From contig NZ_CP154845.1 in assembly GCF_047302285.1 (NCBI RefSeq), positions 930,001 to 994,000 on the forward strand: a stretch of DNA of 64,000 nucleotides. The letters run 5' to 3'. Shown piece by piece: positions 25,127-33,145 of the stretch. This DNA is from Robertmurraya sp047302285 (lineage in GTDB: Bacteria > Bacillota > Bacilli > Bacillales > Cytobacillaceae). The first letter of the stretch is position 1, and each line of letters begins with the position of its first letter. The position numbers and the translations under genes were made by a program. The notes below the pieces were generated by a model. It worked only from the letters and a program-made list of their open reading frames with translations. It was not told the DNA's origin and searched no databases.

Positions 25127-25738
25127 ATGTCAAATGTAAAATTAGCGGTCATTTATTACAGCATGGGTGGAACAAACTATCAATTATCAAAATGGGCAGA
25201 AGAAGGAGCGAAAGAAGTAGGCGCTGAAGTAAAGGTTTTAAAGGTACCTGAGCTTGCTCCTGCATCGGCTATCGAAGGGAATCCAGCATGGAAAGCTCAT
25301 GTGGAAGCAACAAAGGATGTACCAGAGGTCAGTCTAGATGATTTAGAATGGGCAGATTCAATCATTTTTAGTGTCCCGACTCGTTTCGGTAATATGCCGT
25401 CTCAAATGAAACAATTTTTAGATACGACAGGTGGATTATGGTTCAACGGCAAACTTGTTAATAAAGTTGTCAGTGCGATGTCATCTGCGCAAAATTCTCA
25501 TGGTGGCCAAGAAGCTACGATCCTTTCTCTTTATACAACGATGTATCATTGGGGAGCAATTGTCGCGACTCCAGGATATAGCGACCCAGTTATCTTCTCA
25601 TCTGGTGGTAACCCCTACGGAACGAGTGTAACAGTTGACCAAAATGGAAAAATGATTGAAGACGTGGAGAACACTGTGAAGTATCAAGCAAAACGTACCG
25701 TGCAAGTAGCAGAATGGGTGAAAAAGGGAAATCAATAA
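25127..25738 (+). CDS. NAD(P)H:quinone oxidoreductase, WrbA-like flavoprotein
   Basis: About 203 residues. The flavodoxin-like fold shows the FMN phosphate loop in VIYYSMGGTNYQL, then PTRFGNMPSQMKQFLDTTGG and SAQNSHGGQEATILSLYT, all typical of WrbA. These enzymes reduce quinones by two electrons to hydroquinones, which the upstream dioxygenases could then cleave. ATG 25127 has a strong AAAAAGGAG 9 bases before it. An in-frame ATG at 25073 would add MGILSKLFGNSLKKESKP and has only a weak site. It closes the quinone operon. Confidence 0.88.
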   Translation: MSNVKLAVIYYSMGGTNYQLSKWAEEGAKEVGAEVKVLKVPELAPASAIEGNPAWKAHVEATKDVPEVSLDDLEWADSIIFSVPTRFGNMPSQMKQFLDTTGGLWFNGKLVNKVVSAMSSAQNSHGGQEATILSLYTTMYHWGAIVATPGYSDPVIFSSGGNPYGTSVTVDQNGKMIEDVENTVKYQAKRTVQVAEWVKKGNQ

Positions 25739-25820
25739 AAATAATTTACTGGAACGTCATAGAACCGATTCCCCTTTATTTAATGAAAGTAGATTCATGA
25801 TGCCACACTCTGGTGTGTTT

Positions 25821-26760
25821 TTGTGAAAAAGAGAAAGATTGTCCTCATAAGGGGTTCATGAGGACAACCTCTTGTGTGAAAAAGAGAAAGATTGTCCTCA
25901 TAGAGAGTTCATGAGGACAATCTCTGGTGTGAAAAAGGGAAAGATTGTCCTCATAAGGGGTTCATGAGGACAATCTCTGGTGTGAAAAAGGGAAAGATTG
26001 TCCTCATAGAGGGTTCATGAGGACAATCTCGGTGTGAAAAAGAGAAAGTTTGTCCTCATAGAGAGTTCATGAGGACAAACTCGAGTGTGCAAAAGGAAAA
26101 GATTGTCCCCATAGAGGGTTCATGAGGACAAACTCGGTGTGAAAAAGGGAAAGATTGTCCTCATAAGGGGTTCATGAGGACAATCTCAGGTGTGAAAAAG
26201 AGAAAGATTGTCCTCATAGAGGGTTCATGAGGACAAATTCAGGTGTGAAAAGGGGAAAGATTGTCCTCATAAGGGGTTCATGAGGACAATCTCAGGAGTG
26301 AAAAAGAGAAAGATTGTCCTCATAGAAGGTTCATGAGGACAACCTCTTGTGTGAAAAAGAGAAAGATTGTCCTCATAGAGAGTTCATGAGGACAAACTCA
26401 GGTGTGAAAAAGAGAAAGATTGTCCTCATAGAGGGTTCATGAGGACAAACTCGGTGTGAAAAAAGAAAAGTTTGTCCTCATAGAGGGTTCATGAGGACAA
26501 ACTCAGGTGTGAAAAAGAGAAAGATTGTCCTCATAGAAGGTTCATGAGGACAACCTCTTGTGTGAAAAAGGGAAAGTTTGTCCTCATAAGGGGATCATGA
26601 GGACAAACTGGGAGTGAAAAAGAGAAAGATAGTCCTCATAGAGGGTTCATGAGGACAACCTCGGTGTGAAAAAGAGAAAGAATATCCTCACAGAGGGTTT
26701 ATGAGGACAAACTCATCAAAAGTGCATAAGAGAAAGATTGTCTCATGAGGACAACCTCAG
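25821..26760. repeat. Array of about 18 tandem 53-bp hairpin units
   Basis: Near-identical units of 52-54 bp follow each other without spacers. Each starts with GTGTGAAAAAGAGAAAG and contains TTGTCCTCAT, a short AT/G-rich loop (AGAGGGTTC or AAGGGGTTC) and ATGAGGACAA, that is, a stem of ten or more pairs. Bases flanking the core vary together in several units: GATTGTCC with GGACAATC, and GTTTGTCC with GGACAAAC. The final unit near 26720 is degenerate. The array fills the gap between two convergent operons and has no coding character. Confidence 0.92.
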
Positions 26761-26819
26761 ATTGCTCTTTAGCATGCTCTGTCCTCATTAAATAGATGCT
26801 TTCAGACAAAAACATGAAA

Positions 26820-26850
26820 AAGCAAGTGAATGATCCTCACTTGCTTTATT
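26820..26850. terminator. Bidirectional terminator after the repeat array
   Basis: AAGCAAGTGA and TCACTTGCTT form a 10-bp perfect stem with a 7-base loop, with A-rich sequence on the left and TTATTT on the right. It can serve the converging transcripts. Confidence 0.75.
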
Positions 26851-26877
26851 TAATGGGCTTATTCTGAAAGTACCTTG

Positions 26878-27654
26878 TTATGTTTGTGCTACTTTTTTAT
26901 CGCGGATTCTCACAAAATAAAAGGCTGATATCCATGCAGTGATGGGAATGATCAATGTGACTCCTGTCCCGGCACAAAGAATGGTGATCATTTCAGCACT
27001 GAATATTTTTGAATTGACGATTTCTCCAACAGAATAGGACAGGTCCTTAAACCAAATGAGCAAGGCCAAATAACCGCCAAAGAAGGCAAAGAAAAGCGTA
27101 TTTGCACTCGTCCCGAGAATATCTCTCCCAATGCTCATGCCAAATTTAAATAAGTCTTTTCTACTGATGTTTGGATGATGATAAAAAGCCTCATACATCG
27201 GAGAAGAAATGGCGATCGCTGCATCCGTTATCGCTCCGATCGTACTCATAATAATCACCGCAGTAGCAAGCTTGACAAAATCAATTCCGATATAAAGGGA
27301 AAAGATGCCAAGTTCTTCTATTTCCTCTTCTCCAAAGCCTTGAATCATAGCTTTGTCAGTGATGACGATGATAAAGAGGAGTAAAATGCCTATCGTAAAC
27401 AGAGTAGAAATAAAGGCTGTTTTTGTTTTAATATTAATTTCGTTTATATAAAACAAATTAATGCAACTAATAATCATGCAGGCAATGACGGTGATAACAA
27501 TGGGATTTAGATTTGGATCATTCATAAATAACACCGCAAGAAGAACGACTACAAAATTAAGAAAAATCGCAAAGAAGGAACGTGCCCCTTTTTTACCTCC
27601 AATAATAGTCATTAAGAAAAATAATATTATTCCAAGTAATACAAGTACATTCAT
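26878..27654 (-). CDS. YibE/F family membrane protein (short)
   Basis: A 258-residue protein with about seven membrane helices. The stretch VIIMSTIGAITDAAIAISSP, followed by a later SIGRDILGTSANTLFFAFFG, is the YibE/F signature. The function of the family is unknown. Its first codon overlaps the stop of the longer YibE/F gene, so the two are co-translated. The pair often occurs together in Firmicutes, suggesting a complex of two subunits. Confidence 0.85.
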   Translation of the reverse strand: MNVLVLLGIILFFLMTIIGGKKGARSFFAIFLNFVVVLLAVLFMNDPNLNPIVITVIACMIISCINLFYINEINIKTKTAFISTLFTIGILLLFIIVITDKAMIQGFGEEEIEELGIFSLYIGIDFVKLATAVIIMSTIGAITDAAIAISSPMYEAFYHHPNISRKDLFKFGMSIGRDILGTSANTLFFAFFGGYLALLIWFKDLSYSVGEIVNSKIFSAEMITILCAGTGVTLIIPITAWISAFYFVRIRDKKVAQT

Positions 27655-28787
27655 AATTTCGCCCTCTTTCGGTTAACAAAAAGCATCGTAACATAGAGAC
27701 CAATGGGGATTGTGATGACAATGCCAATTCCGCCAGCTAAAGCCCGAGCTAGCTCTAAAGAAAGATTCATCGAAAGAGTAAAGCCTAAAGGAGACGCATT
27801 TTTAAAATAAAGGATAAGCATCGGAATCGATCCACTAATATAAGCGAAGAACAAAATATTGGTCATTGTACCCATAATATCCTTGCCAATTTCCATTCCT
27901 GATTTTCTTAATGCTTTATTCGAAATGTTACGGTCTTTTTCATACAATCCGAAGATGGAAGAAGACATGGTAATGGCCACATCCATGACAGCCCCTAGTG
28001 ATCCGATAAATAAGCCGGCTAAAAAAACGAGCTTATAAGGTCGGGTAATAAATTGAATTTCTTCATATCGTAATCCTTGTTCATTTGTTACCGACATAAC
28101 AGCATAAGTAATCAGCAGTGAAAAAAATGTTCCTAAAAGGGTAGCGATGATCGCCGCATACGTTTTTTCATTCATGCCATTGACCAGTAATAAGGAAATG
28201 ACGGTGAATAAAATGATGCTAATACTACAGATGACTAACAAATGGATACCAGATGTTTGAAGATAAAAATCTAAAGCAAAAGAAAGCAGTACAGCGTTCA
28301 CCACTAAGCTAATAATCGAAAAGAGTCCTTGTTTTTTCCCAACAAACAATAAGGTGAAAATAAAGGCCCAAGCAACAATAAGCAAGTATTTATCCCTTTT
28401 CACGTCCTGAATCGTTCCTGATAATTCAGATTGCGCCTCAGTTGCTTGATCAACCATCACAAACAATTCATTGCCAACTTTATATTCTTGATCGTAAGCA
28501 CCTGAGTAAGAAAACTCATTTTCTATATGGATTTCCTCGCCCTTGTGGTCACCATTCATTACCTTGGCAACGAGGTGTTGGGTCGTGAGGACATCTCTAT
28601 TGTCGTACATATCTACATTTTCGATTGACTCTTCTAAACTAACATCGATCACTTTAGCAATCGTCCGCTCGTACAATCCATAGTTGAAGTGAACAAATAG
28701 GAAGGATGAAAGAAAAAGAATCGCTAAAAGAATATACAGAAAAATATTTCGCTTTTTCTCGGTTGTTTTTGTTGTTAATATGTTCAA
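27651..28787 (-). CDS. YibE/F family membrane protein (long)
   Basis: A 378-residue protein: one N-terminal membrane helix, an extracytoplasmic domain of about 110 residues (beta-rich, VAKVMNGDHKGEEIHIENE), then seven or so helices. The signature is GAVMDVAITMSSSIFGL and GKDIMGTMTNILFFAYISG. The TTG start at 28787 is supported by GGGAGG 8 bases upstream. It is followed with overlap by the short paralogue. No function is established; the duplicated core suggests a heteromeric channel or transporter, which is speculative. Confidence 0.85.
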   Translation of the reverse strand: MNILTTKTTEKKRNIFLYILLAILFLSSFLFVHFNYGLYERTIAKVIDVSLEESIENVDMYDNRDVLTTQHLVAKVMNGDHKGEEIHIENEFSYSGAYDQEYKVGNELFVMVDQATEAQSELSGTIQDVKRDKYLLIVAWAFIFTLLFVGKKQGLFSIISLVVNAVLLSFALDFYLQTSGIHLLVICSISIILFTVISLLLVNGMNEKTYAAIIATLLGTFFSLLITYAVMSVTNEQGLRYEEIQFITRPYKLVFLAGLFIGSLGAVMDVAITMSSSIFGLYEKDRNISNKALRKSGMEIGKDIMGTMTNILFFAYISGSIPMLILYFKNASPLGFTLSMNLSLELARALAGGIGIVITIPIGLYVTMLFVNRKRAKL

Positions 28788-28867
28788 GAGAGGAACCTCC
28801 CAGTGGACTTCATGAATGGTCTAAGAATAGCAAGAATGATTTTACATCGTCAAGAAATTGCATAAAA

Positions 28868-28888
28868 ATAGTTGTATTTTGCAAATAA
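28868..28888. promoter_or_regulatory. Putative MarR operator in the marR promoter
   Basis: On the minus strand this 21-bp site matches the palindrome at 29384-29404 in 17 positions, sharing the core AAAATACAA. It lies about 30 bp before the marR start, consistent with autoregulation. Confidence 0.55.
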
Positions 28889-28919
28889 TTAACTATAATG
28901 AAATTAAGAGGTGGAAAAA

Positions 28920-29363
28920 ATGGAAAATTTACGTGAAATATTTCAAGTGATGACAAGACGTTTTGGGTTCTTAAATAAAAATTGTTGCAGTGTGGGGGGG
29001 AATGAAGTTTCACTCGTTCAAAGTCATATTTTGTATGAGATTGACCGTCAGCATGAGCCATCGATGCAACAAATTGCGGAAACATTAGGGATTGATATTA
29101 CGACTTTTAGCCGCCAGGTGCAATCATTGATAAAGATGAACTTGGTGAAGAAAACGCCAGCTCCTGAGGATAAAAGAATTCAGATTCTATCCTTGACGAC
29201 GGAAGGGAAATACGTCGCAACAACGATCGATGAACAAATGAATCTTTTCCTCAATGAAGTATTTTCCCATATGAATGATTTCGAAAAGGAAACGGTTATT
29301 CGCTCCATTAAGCTGTTAAATGAGGCGATGGCGAAATCAAGTATGTGTTGTGGGAATATGTAG
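28920..29363 (+). CDS. MarR family regulator with Cys-Cys pairs
   Basis: About 147 residues. The winged helix is recognisable as HEPSMQQIAETLGIDITTFS followed by LVKKTPAPEDKRIQILSLT. Two adjacent-cysteine pairs are unusual: NKNCCSVGGN near residue 22 and SSMCCGNM at the very end. Such thiols suit sensing of soft metal(loid)s or thiol-reactive compounds. ATG 28920 is preferred over GTG 28911 because AGAGGTGG precedes it. A permease and a Cys-rich small protein follow, so it is the likely local regulator. Confidence 0.85.
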   Translation: MENLREIFQVMTRRFGFLNKNCCSVGGNEVSLVQSHILYEIDRQHEPSMQQIAETLGIDITTFSRQVQSLIKMNLVKKTPAPEDKRIQILSLTTEGKYVATTIDEQMNLFLNEVFSHMNDFEKETVIRSIKLLNEAMAKSSMCCGNM

Positions 29364-29381
29364 GGGTAATTCCCCGATGGA

Positions 29382-29406
29382 TATTACTTGTAAAATACAA
29401 GTAATA
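29382..29406. promoter_or_regulatory. Palindromic operator before the permease gene
   Basis: TATTACTTGTA and TACAAGTAATA are 11-base perfect inverted arms with a 3-base spacer (AAA). It lies 45 bp before the permease start. A related site is present in the marR promoter, so MarR is the expected ligand. Confidence 0.7.
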
Positions 29407-29450
29407 ATCTGGAACATTTGCAAATCACAAATGAAAAAGGAGCTGTCTGC

Positions 29451-30317
29451 ATGCTGGGACAAATTTGGATGGATTTCATTTCAATTGCTTTTGAACTCAC
29501 GATTCTTTTTATCGGGATATCTTTTCTCGTCAGTTTACTTCAAGGACTCATTCCATATGAAAAATTGAACTATTATTTATCTGGAAAAAACACATTTATC
29601 GGTGTGGTAGCAGCGATTATTTTTGCTTTTATCACTCCGTTCTGTTCCTGCTCAACCATACCTGTCGTCGTCAATTTGTTAAATAAGCACGTTCGTTTTG
29701 GCATTGTAATGGTCTTTTTATTCGCATCGCCAGTGTTGGATCCGGTCATTATTACGTTGATGACAGCTTTGCTAGGCTTGAAGGTCGCAGTCGTGTATAC
29801 GATTGTCACAACCGTTCTATCCATCATCATTGGTTTATCTCTAGAGAAGCTTGGCTTTGAAAAAGCAGTCAAAAGAGTGAAAATGACGGGATATAAAGAA
29901 CCAGAGGTGAAGTTTAGCTTTCGCTTCGCATGGAAAGAAACAGTAAATCTGATGAAAACCGTTTATCCCTTTCTATTAATTGGTGCAGGAATTGGCGCGA
30001 TCATTCATGGAGCAGTCCCAACCGAATGGATTACAACCTATCTCGGTGAGGATAAATGGTGGCTTGTTCCAGTAGCTGCCATCATTGGAATTCCTCTTTA
30101 TATTCGCCTGTCGACAATGATTCCTTTATCGCAAATTTTAATCGCAAAAGGGATGGCCTTTCCACCTGTAATGGCTTTAATGATCGCTTCCACAGGTGCT
30201 AGTTTACCAGAAGTGGCATTATTGAATTCAATTTTTCAAAAGAGATTGGTATCTGCGTTTGTTGTTTCAGTTGTCTTTATGGCGTCCACTTCAGGCTTTC
30301 TATTTTATCTCATTTAA
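29451..30317 (+). CDS. UPF0718/ArsP-like permease
   Basis: About 288 residues with eight or so membrane helices. The diagnostic FITPFCSCSTIPVVVNLL contains the paired cysteines of the UPF0718 (DUF318) permeases; ArsP members of this family export trivalent organoarsenicals. A second half reads GIPLYIRLSTMIPLSQILIA. ATG 29451 is chosen for AAAAAGGAG 8 bases upstream; the longer frame lacks a ribosome site. It is flanked by a Cys-containing MarR, a CC-rich peptide and an ArsN1-like acetyltransferase, which supports an arsenical substrate. Other thiol-reactive substrates are possible. Confidence 0.85.
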   Translation: MLGQIWMDFISIAFELTILFIGISFLVSLLQGLIPYEKLNYYLSGKNTFIGVVAAIIFAFITPFCSCSTIPVVVNLLNKHVRFGIVMVFLFASPVLDPVIITLMTALLGLKVAVVYTIVTTVLSIIIGLSLEKLGFEKAVKRVKMTGYKEPEVKFSFRFAWKETVNLMKTVYPFLLIGAGIGAIIHGAVPTEWITTYLGEDKWWLVPVAAIIGIPLYIRLSTMIPLSQILIAKGMAFPPVMALMIASTGASLPEVALLNSIFQKRLVSAFVVSVVFMASTSGFLFYLI

Positions 30318-30331
30318 AGGAGGTGAGAAAA

Positions 30332-30469
30332 ATGGCATGGTTCAAGCGTAAAGCAGATACTGCTTGTTGTGATGTGAAAATTGAAGAAGTGGATAGCTCT
30401 TGCTGTGAAACATCAGAAGAGGCAAGCTCCTGCTGTGATGTGAAGATTGAAGAGATTAAGGAAGCGTAA
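30332..30469 (+). CDS. 45-residue protein with three Cys-Cys pairs (LDCC-like metal-binding peptide)
   Basis: A small gene missed by length cut-offs. AAAGGAGGTGAGAAAA gives an excellent ribosome site 8 bases before ATG 30332. The product has a basic start (MAWFKRK) and then three CC pairs in acidic surroundings. CCDVKIEE occurs twice, at both ends, around a central SSCCETSEE. There is no signal or membrane segment. It resembles the small CC-motif proteins annotated as putative metal binding. Its place right after an ArsP-like permease suggests cytoplasmic buffering or delivery of As(III)-type or other soft metal ions; that role is inferred. Confidence 0.85.
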   Translation: MAWFKRKADTACCDVKIEEVDSSCCETSEEASSCCDVKIEEIKEA

Positions 30470-30482
30470 TGAGAATGCTAGT

Positions 30483-30519
30483 GGAGCCATTTTTTAAGAT
30501 GGAAAATGGTTCCTTTTTT
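30483..30519 (+). terminator. Terminator after the Cys-rich small gene
   Basis: GGAGCCATTTT pairs with AAAATGGTTCC (one G-U pair) and is followed by six T. It ends the marR-permease-small gene unit. Confidence 0.85.
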
Positions 30520-30570
30520 CTTATGTTCATCTTATGATTAAAAGAAGAATACGTATGGGGAGTGGGAACT

Positions 30571-31056
30571 GTGATCATTAGAGAAGCTATTTTTGAAGAT
30601 ATCGAATCGATTCGAACGATTTATAATGAAGGAATCGAAGATCGAATCGCGACATTAGAAACAGACGAAAAGGATCCTTCCTACATGGAAGAATGGTTTA
30701 TCAAGCATGAGGGCAGATACAAAATTATCGTGGCAGAAGTAGGAGAAGAAGTTGTTGGATGGGCTGCTTTAAATCCTTATAACAATCGATGTGCTTATTC
30801 TGGCGTAGCTGATCTATCGGTGTATATTGCCCGCAATCACAGAGGAAAAGGAATCGGGACGAAACTATTAAAAGCCATCGATGAGGCTGCAAAAACAAGC
30901 GGATTCCACAAAATTGTCTTATTTACTTTTCCATTTAACGAAATGGGTCAGAAGCTATATGTTAACAACGGATATCGTGAAGTAGGAACCTTTAAAAATC
31001 AAGGTGTTCTTGAAGGGAAGTTTGTCGATGTGATGGCGATGGAGAAGTTGCTCTAA
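30571..31056 (+). CDS. ArsN1-like (phosphinothricin/arsinothricin) N-acetyltransferase
   Basis: About 161 residues of the GNAT fold. IYNEGIEDRIATLET and AYSGVADLSVYIARNHRGKG resemble the ArsN1 family A proteins, which acetylate the amino group of arsinothricin and relatives such as phosphinothricin. The acetyl-CoA loop is RNHRGKGIGTKLL. GTG 30571 is chosen for GGGGAG 8 bases upstream. It lies just after the ArsP-like permease and Cys-rich peptide, though a terminator separates them. Family assignment is from memory of the motifs; PAT-type herbicide detoxification is the alternative. Confidence 0.78.
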   Translation: MIIREAIFEDIESIRTIYNEGIEDRIATLETDEKDPSYMEEWFIKHEGRYKIIVAEVGEEVVGWAALNPYNNRCAYSGVADLSVYIARNHRGKGIGTKLLKAIDEAAKTSGFHKIVLFTFPFNEMGQKLYVNNGYREVGTFKNQGVLEGKFVDVMAMEKLL

Positions 31057-31064
31057 AACAAAAG

Positions 31065-31084
31065 GTCATCCATTGGTGGATGAC
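31065..31084. terminator. Bidirectional terminator
   Basis: GTCATCCA and TGGATGAC form an 8-bp stem with loop TTGG between two convergent genes; A-rich sequence precedes it on the minus-strand exit. Confidence 0.65.
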
Positions 31085-31732
31085 TTATGTTTTTGGGAAA
31101 AACCGTAAGCTATGGGCAATCAAAAATTGTGCAGCATAATAGGTGGTCATGATGAAAATATCAGAATGAGGTACGGCTGAAACGAACATATTCCAGGACA
31201 AGAAAGAATCAGAAATGACAAATAAAATACTTCCTACTATCACCCAAGCATTTCGAGTTAAGAATGCCATCCAACACATGAACAATATGACGAGAAGATA
31301 AATAAAAACTGGAAGGGCTAAGCTATAATTAAGTTCTTCAAGTAATGCACCCAGTACATGGTATCCCATCACTACCCCATAAACGCCAAGTGGTAAGATC
31401 ACGATTAACGCGAGGGATGATAAACGGCGAAAACGGAAAAAGCCAGCGATATAAATCAAGTGTCCGATTAAAAATGCAAGTAGGCCGAGAATGAACCATC
31501 TGCTGATTAGCCCGTCTCCAAGCATACAGAAAAATAAGCCCCACCAAATAATCCAAAGTGTCCGTGATTGATGCAGACGTATTTGTTTATAGGCATAGAT
31601 AAGGATGAGCCACATCGGAATCAATTTGCATAATATTTTCAGTGCTTCCGGATCGCTCGGAATGATAAAAATATAGAATACGCTCGTTAATAATATGAAA
31701 ATCGGTAGTCTGTACCTTTGCAATATATTCAT
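31085..31732 (-). CDS. YhhN/TMEM86 family membrane protein (lysoplasmalogenase-like)
   Basis: About 215 residues with seven to eight membrane helices. Conserved motifs are LGDGLIS, ISDSFLSWN and TTYYAAQFLIAHS near the end, as in YhhN and TMEM86 proteins. Members with demonstrated activity cleave the vinyl ether bond of lysoplasmalogens; most Bacillus members are uncharacterised. ATG 31732 is preferred because AAGG lies 8 bases upstream, while the ATG at 31759 has no ribosome site. It stands alone. Confidence 0.8.
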   Translation of the reverse strand: MNILQRYRLPIFILLTSVFYIFIIPSDPEALKILCKLIPMWLILIYAYKQIRLHQSRTLWIIWWGLFFCMLGDGLISRWFILGLLAFLIGHLIYIAGFFRFRRLSSLALIVILPLGVYGVVMGYHVLGALLEELNYSLALPVFIYLLVILFMCWMAFLTRNAWVIVGSILFVISDSFLSWNMFVSAVPHSDIFIMTTYYAAQFLIAHSLRFFPKT

Positions 31733-31825
31733 CCTCTCAACCTTGTTATCTACTTTCATTGTAACTTGTGTTTAGATTAATTGAAAACCTTTTCAGAGTA
31801 AAAAAGGTGCTGCCTAAACAGCCCC

Positions 31826-32707
31826 TTAGTACACTTCATTTTTCATAACGGGAATCCAAATCTCACTGTTAACAGATGGTGAAGTTAGGTCCTTATCTTT
31901 AATGGACAAAATTTCGGGTCCTTCTGCAATTTGATAGCCAGAAGATGGAAACCACTCAGCGTATATTCTTCCCCAGGTTTCTTGTAAGGTAGTAGGAAAA
32001 GGCCCTGCTGATTCAAAGACTGCCCAAGTCAATGCAGGTACTTCCAGTTTGGAAAATCCTTCGGGGCATTCTTCTGTTGTTGCCACTCCAATATATTGAT
32101 CCAGTTCGCCTTTTTCTTCCATTCGTCCATCTGAAAAGTTTGTGGATGCTTGAATCATTCCTGTAGGCTCGATATTTGAAAGCCTCTTTAATTGTTCTAT
32201 TTTTCCCATTGTTAGAGATTTCCACATTTTTGTGATTTCTGGATTTTCCCCTTCAAAAATAATCGGAACTCTTTTCATGATTCCAATCAGGTGAAAGGCT
32301 TCCTTTTCTTCTAATCGATAGTTCATTTCGTTTCCCCCTTTAATGGATAGTTGAAAGGTCATAGGTGGATAAGCTTTTAACCTTTGGTCATTGTTTCTTG
32401 CTTCTGACGGTGTTATCCCATGGATATGTTGGAAAGCTCTCGCAAAAGAGTCTGGTGATTGATAGCCATACTTCAGCGCCACATCAATTATTTTGAGGTG
32501 CCGATTTTGCAGTTCTAATGCTGCCAAACTAAGTCGTCTTCGGCGAACATACTCTGATAACGTAACGCCAGCAAGAAAAGAAAACATTCTTTTAAAATGA
32601 TATTCCGAACAGTGGGCGATTTTTGCAACTAACTTATAATCAATTTCGTTCGTTAGGTTTTCCTCTATATAATTCATGGCATCGTTCATGTTCTTAAGTA
32701 AATCCAT
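31826..32707 (-). CDS. AraC family regulator with GyrI-like effector domain
   Basis: A 293-residue protein. Residues 1-110 hold two helix-turn-helix motifs (YKLVAKIAHCSEYHFKRMFS and IIDVALKYGYQSPDSFARAF). Residues from about 130 form a GyrI-like/effector-binding (AraC_E_bind) domain ending in EIWIPV. This is the Rob/SoxS-like layout of multidrug or metabolite-responsive activators. Ribosome site GGAGG is 8 bases before the ATG. A long intergenic stretch lies upstream, and no obvious target is adjacent. Confidence 0.88.
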   Translation of the reverse strand: MDLLKNMNDAMNYIEENLTNEIDYKLVAKIAHCSEYHFKRMFSFLAGVTLSEYVRRRRLSLAALELQNRHLKIIDVALKYGYQSPDSFARAFQHIHGITPSEARNNDQRLKAYPPMTFQLSIKGGNEMNYRLEEKEAFHLIGIMKRVPIIFEGENPEITKMWKSLTMGKIEQLKRLSNIEPTGMIQASTNFSDGRMEEKGELDQYIGVATTEECPEGFSKLEVPALTWAVFESAGPFPTTLQETWGRIYAEWFPSSGYQIAEGPEILSIKDKDLTSPSVNSEIWIPVMKNEVY

Positions 32708-33060
32708 TGTATGACCTCCTTTGCTAATAGCATAGCAGGATTAGAACATTTTGATCCGATAATTTGTGCACGATTTTGTAGGATGGAACTCTATGTTAAT
32801 AATTATTGACTATGAATTACTTCCCCAAGTAAAAAAATGCAGCCAAAAAGGTGTACGTATTGTATTATCAAGGATTGACCCTTGATAATATTTTAATTGT
32901 TGAATTCTATTTAATTGCTATGCTTATTTTGTCATGATATTTCTACTACTGACTAGTCAACTAGCGTTTATTGCTGTATTGCTCTTGATCATGTTTACTA
33001 CTGATTTTTTCGGCTTGTTTTTGATAGAATAGCGGGGGATTAAAATGAAGGAGACAAAAG
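32708..33060. other. Non-coding stretch with one inverted repeat
   Basis: No gene is evident. TATTATCAAGG and CCTTGATAATA (32863-32890) are 11-base perfect arms with a 6-base loop, followed by TTTTAATT, so a terminator or protein site is possible. The rest is AT-rich without clear structure. Confidence 0.5.
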
Positions 33061-33095
33061 AAAACGCTCAGATTTCAAAAAATCTTTGAGCGTTT
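33061..33095 (-). terminator. Terminator of the TauE-like gene
   Basis: Nested stems AAACGCTCA/TGAGCGTTT and GATTT/AAATC give a long hairpin. On the minus strand it is followed by TCTTTTG. It lies 50 bp past the stop of the TSUP gene. Confidence 0.7.
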
Positions 33096-33145
33096 GATAT
33101 GATGTCTTTTTCAACTATAGCTAACCGTACGTTTACTAAGGTTAT

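Noticed and set aside
25821..26760. CRISPR array
   Set aside because: Units are contiguous and all positions are repeated; there are no unique spacers, leader or cas genes.
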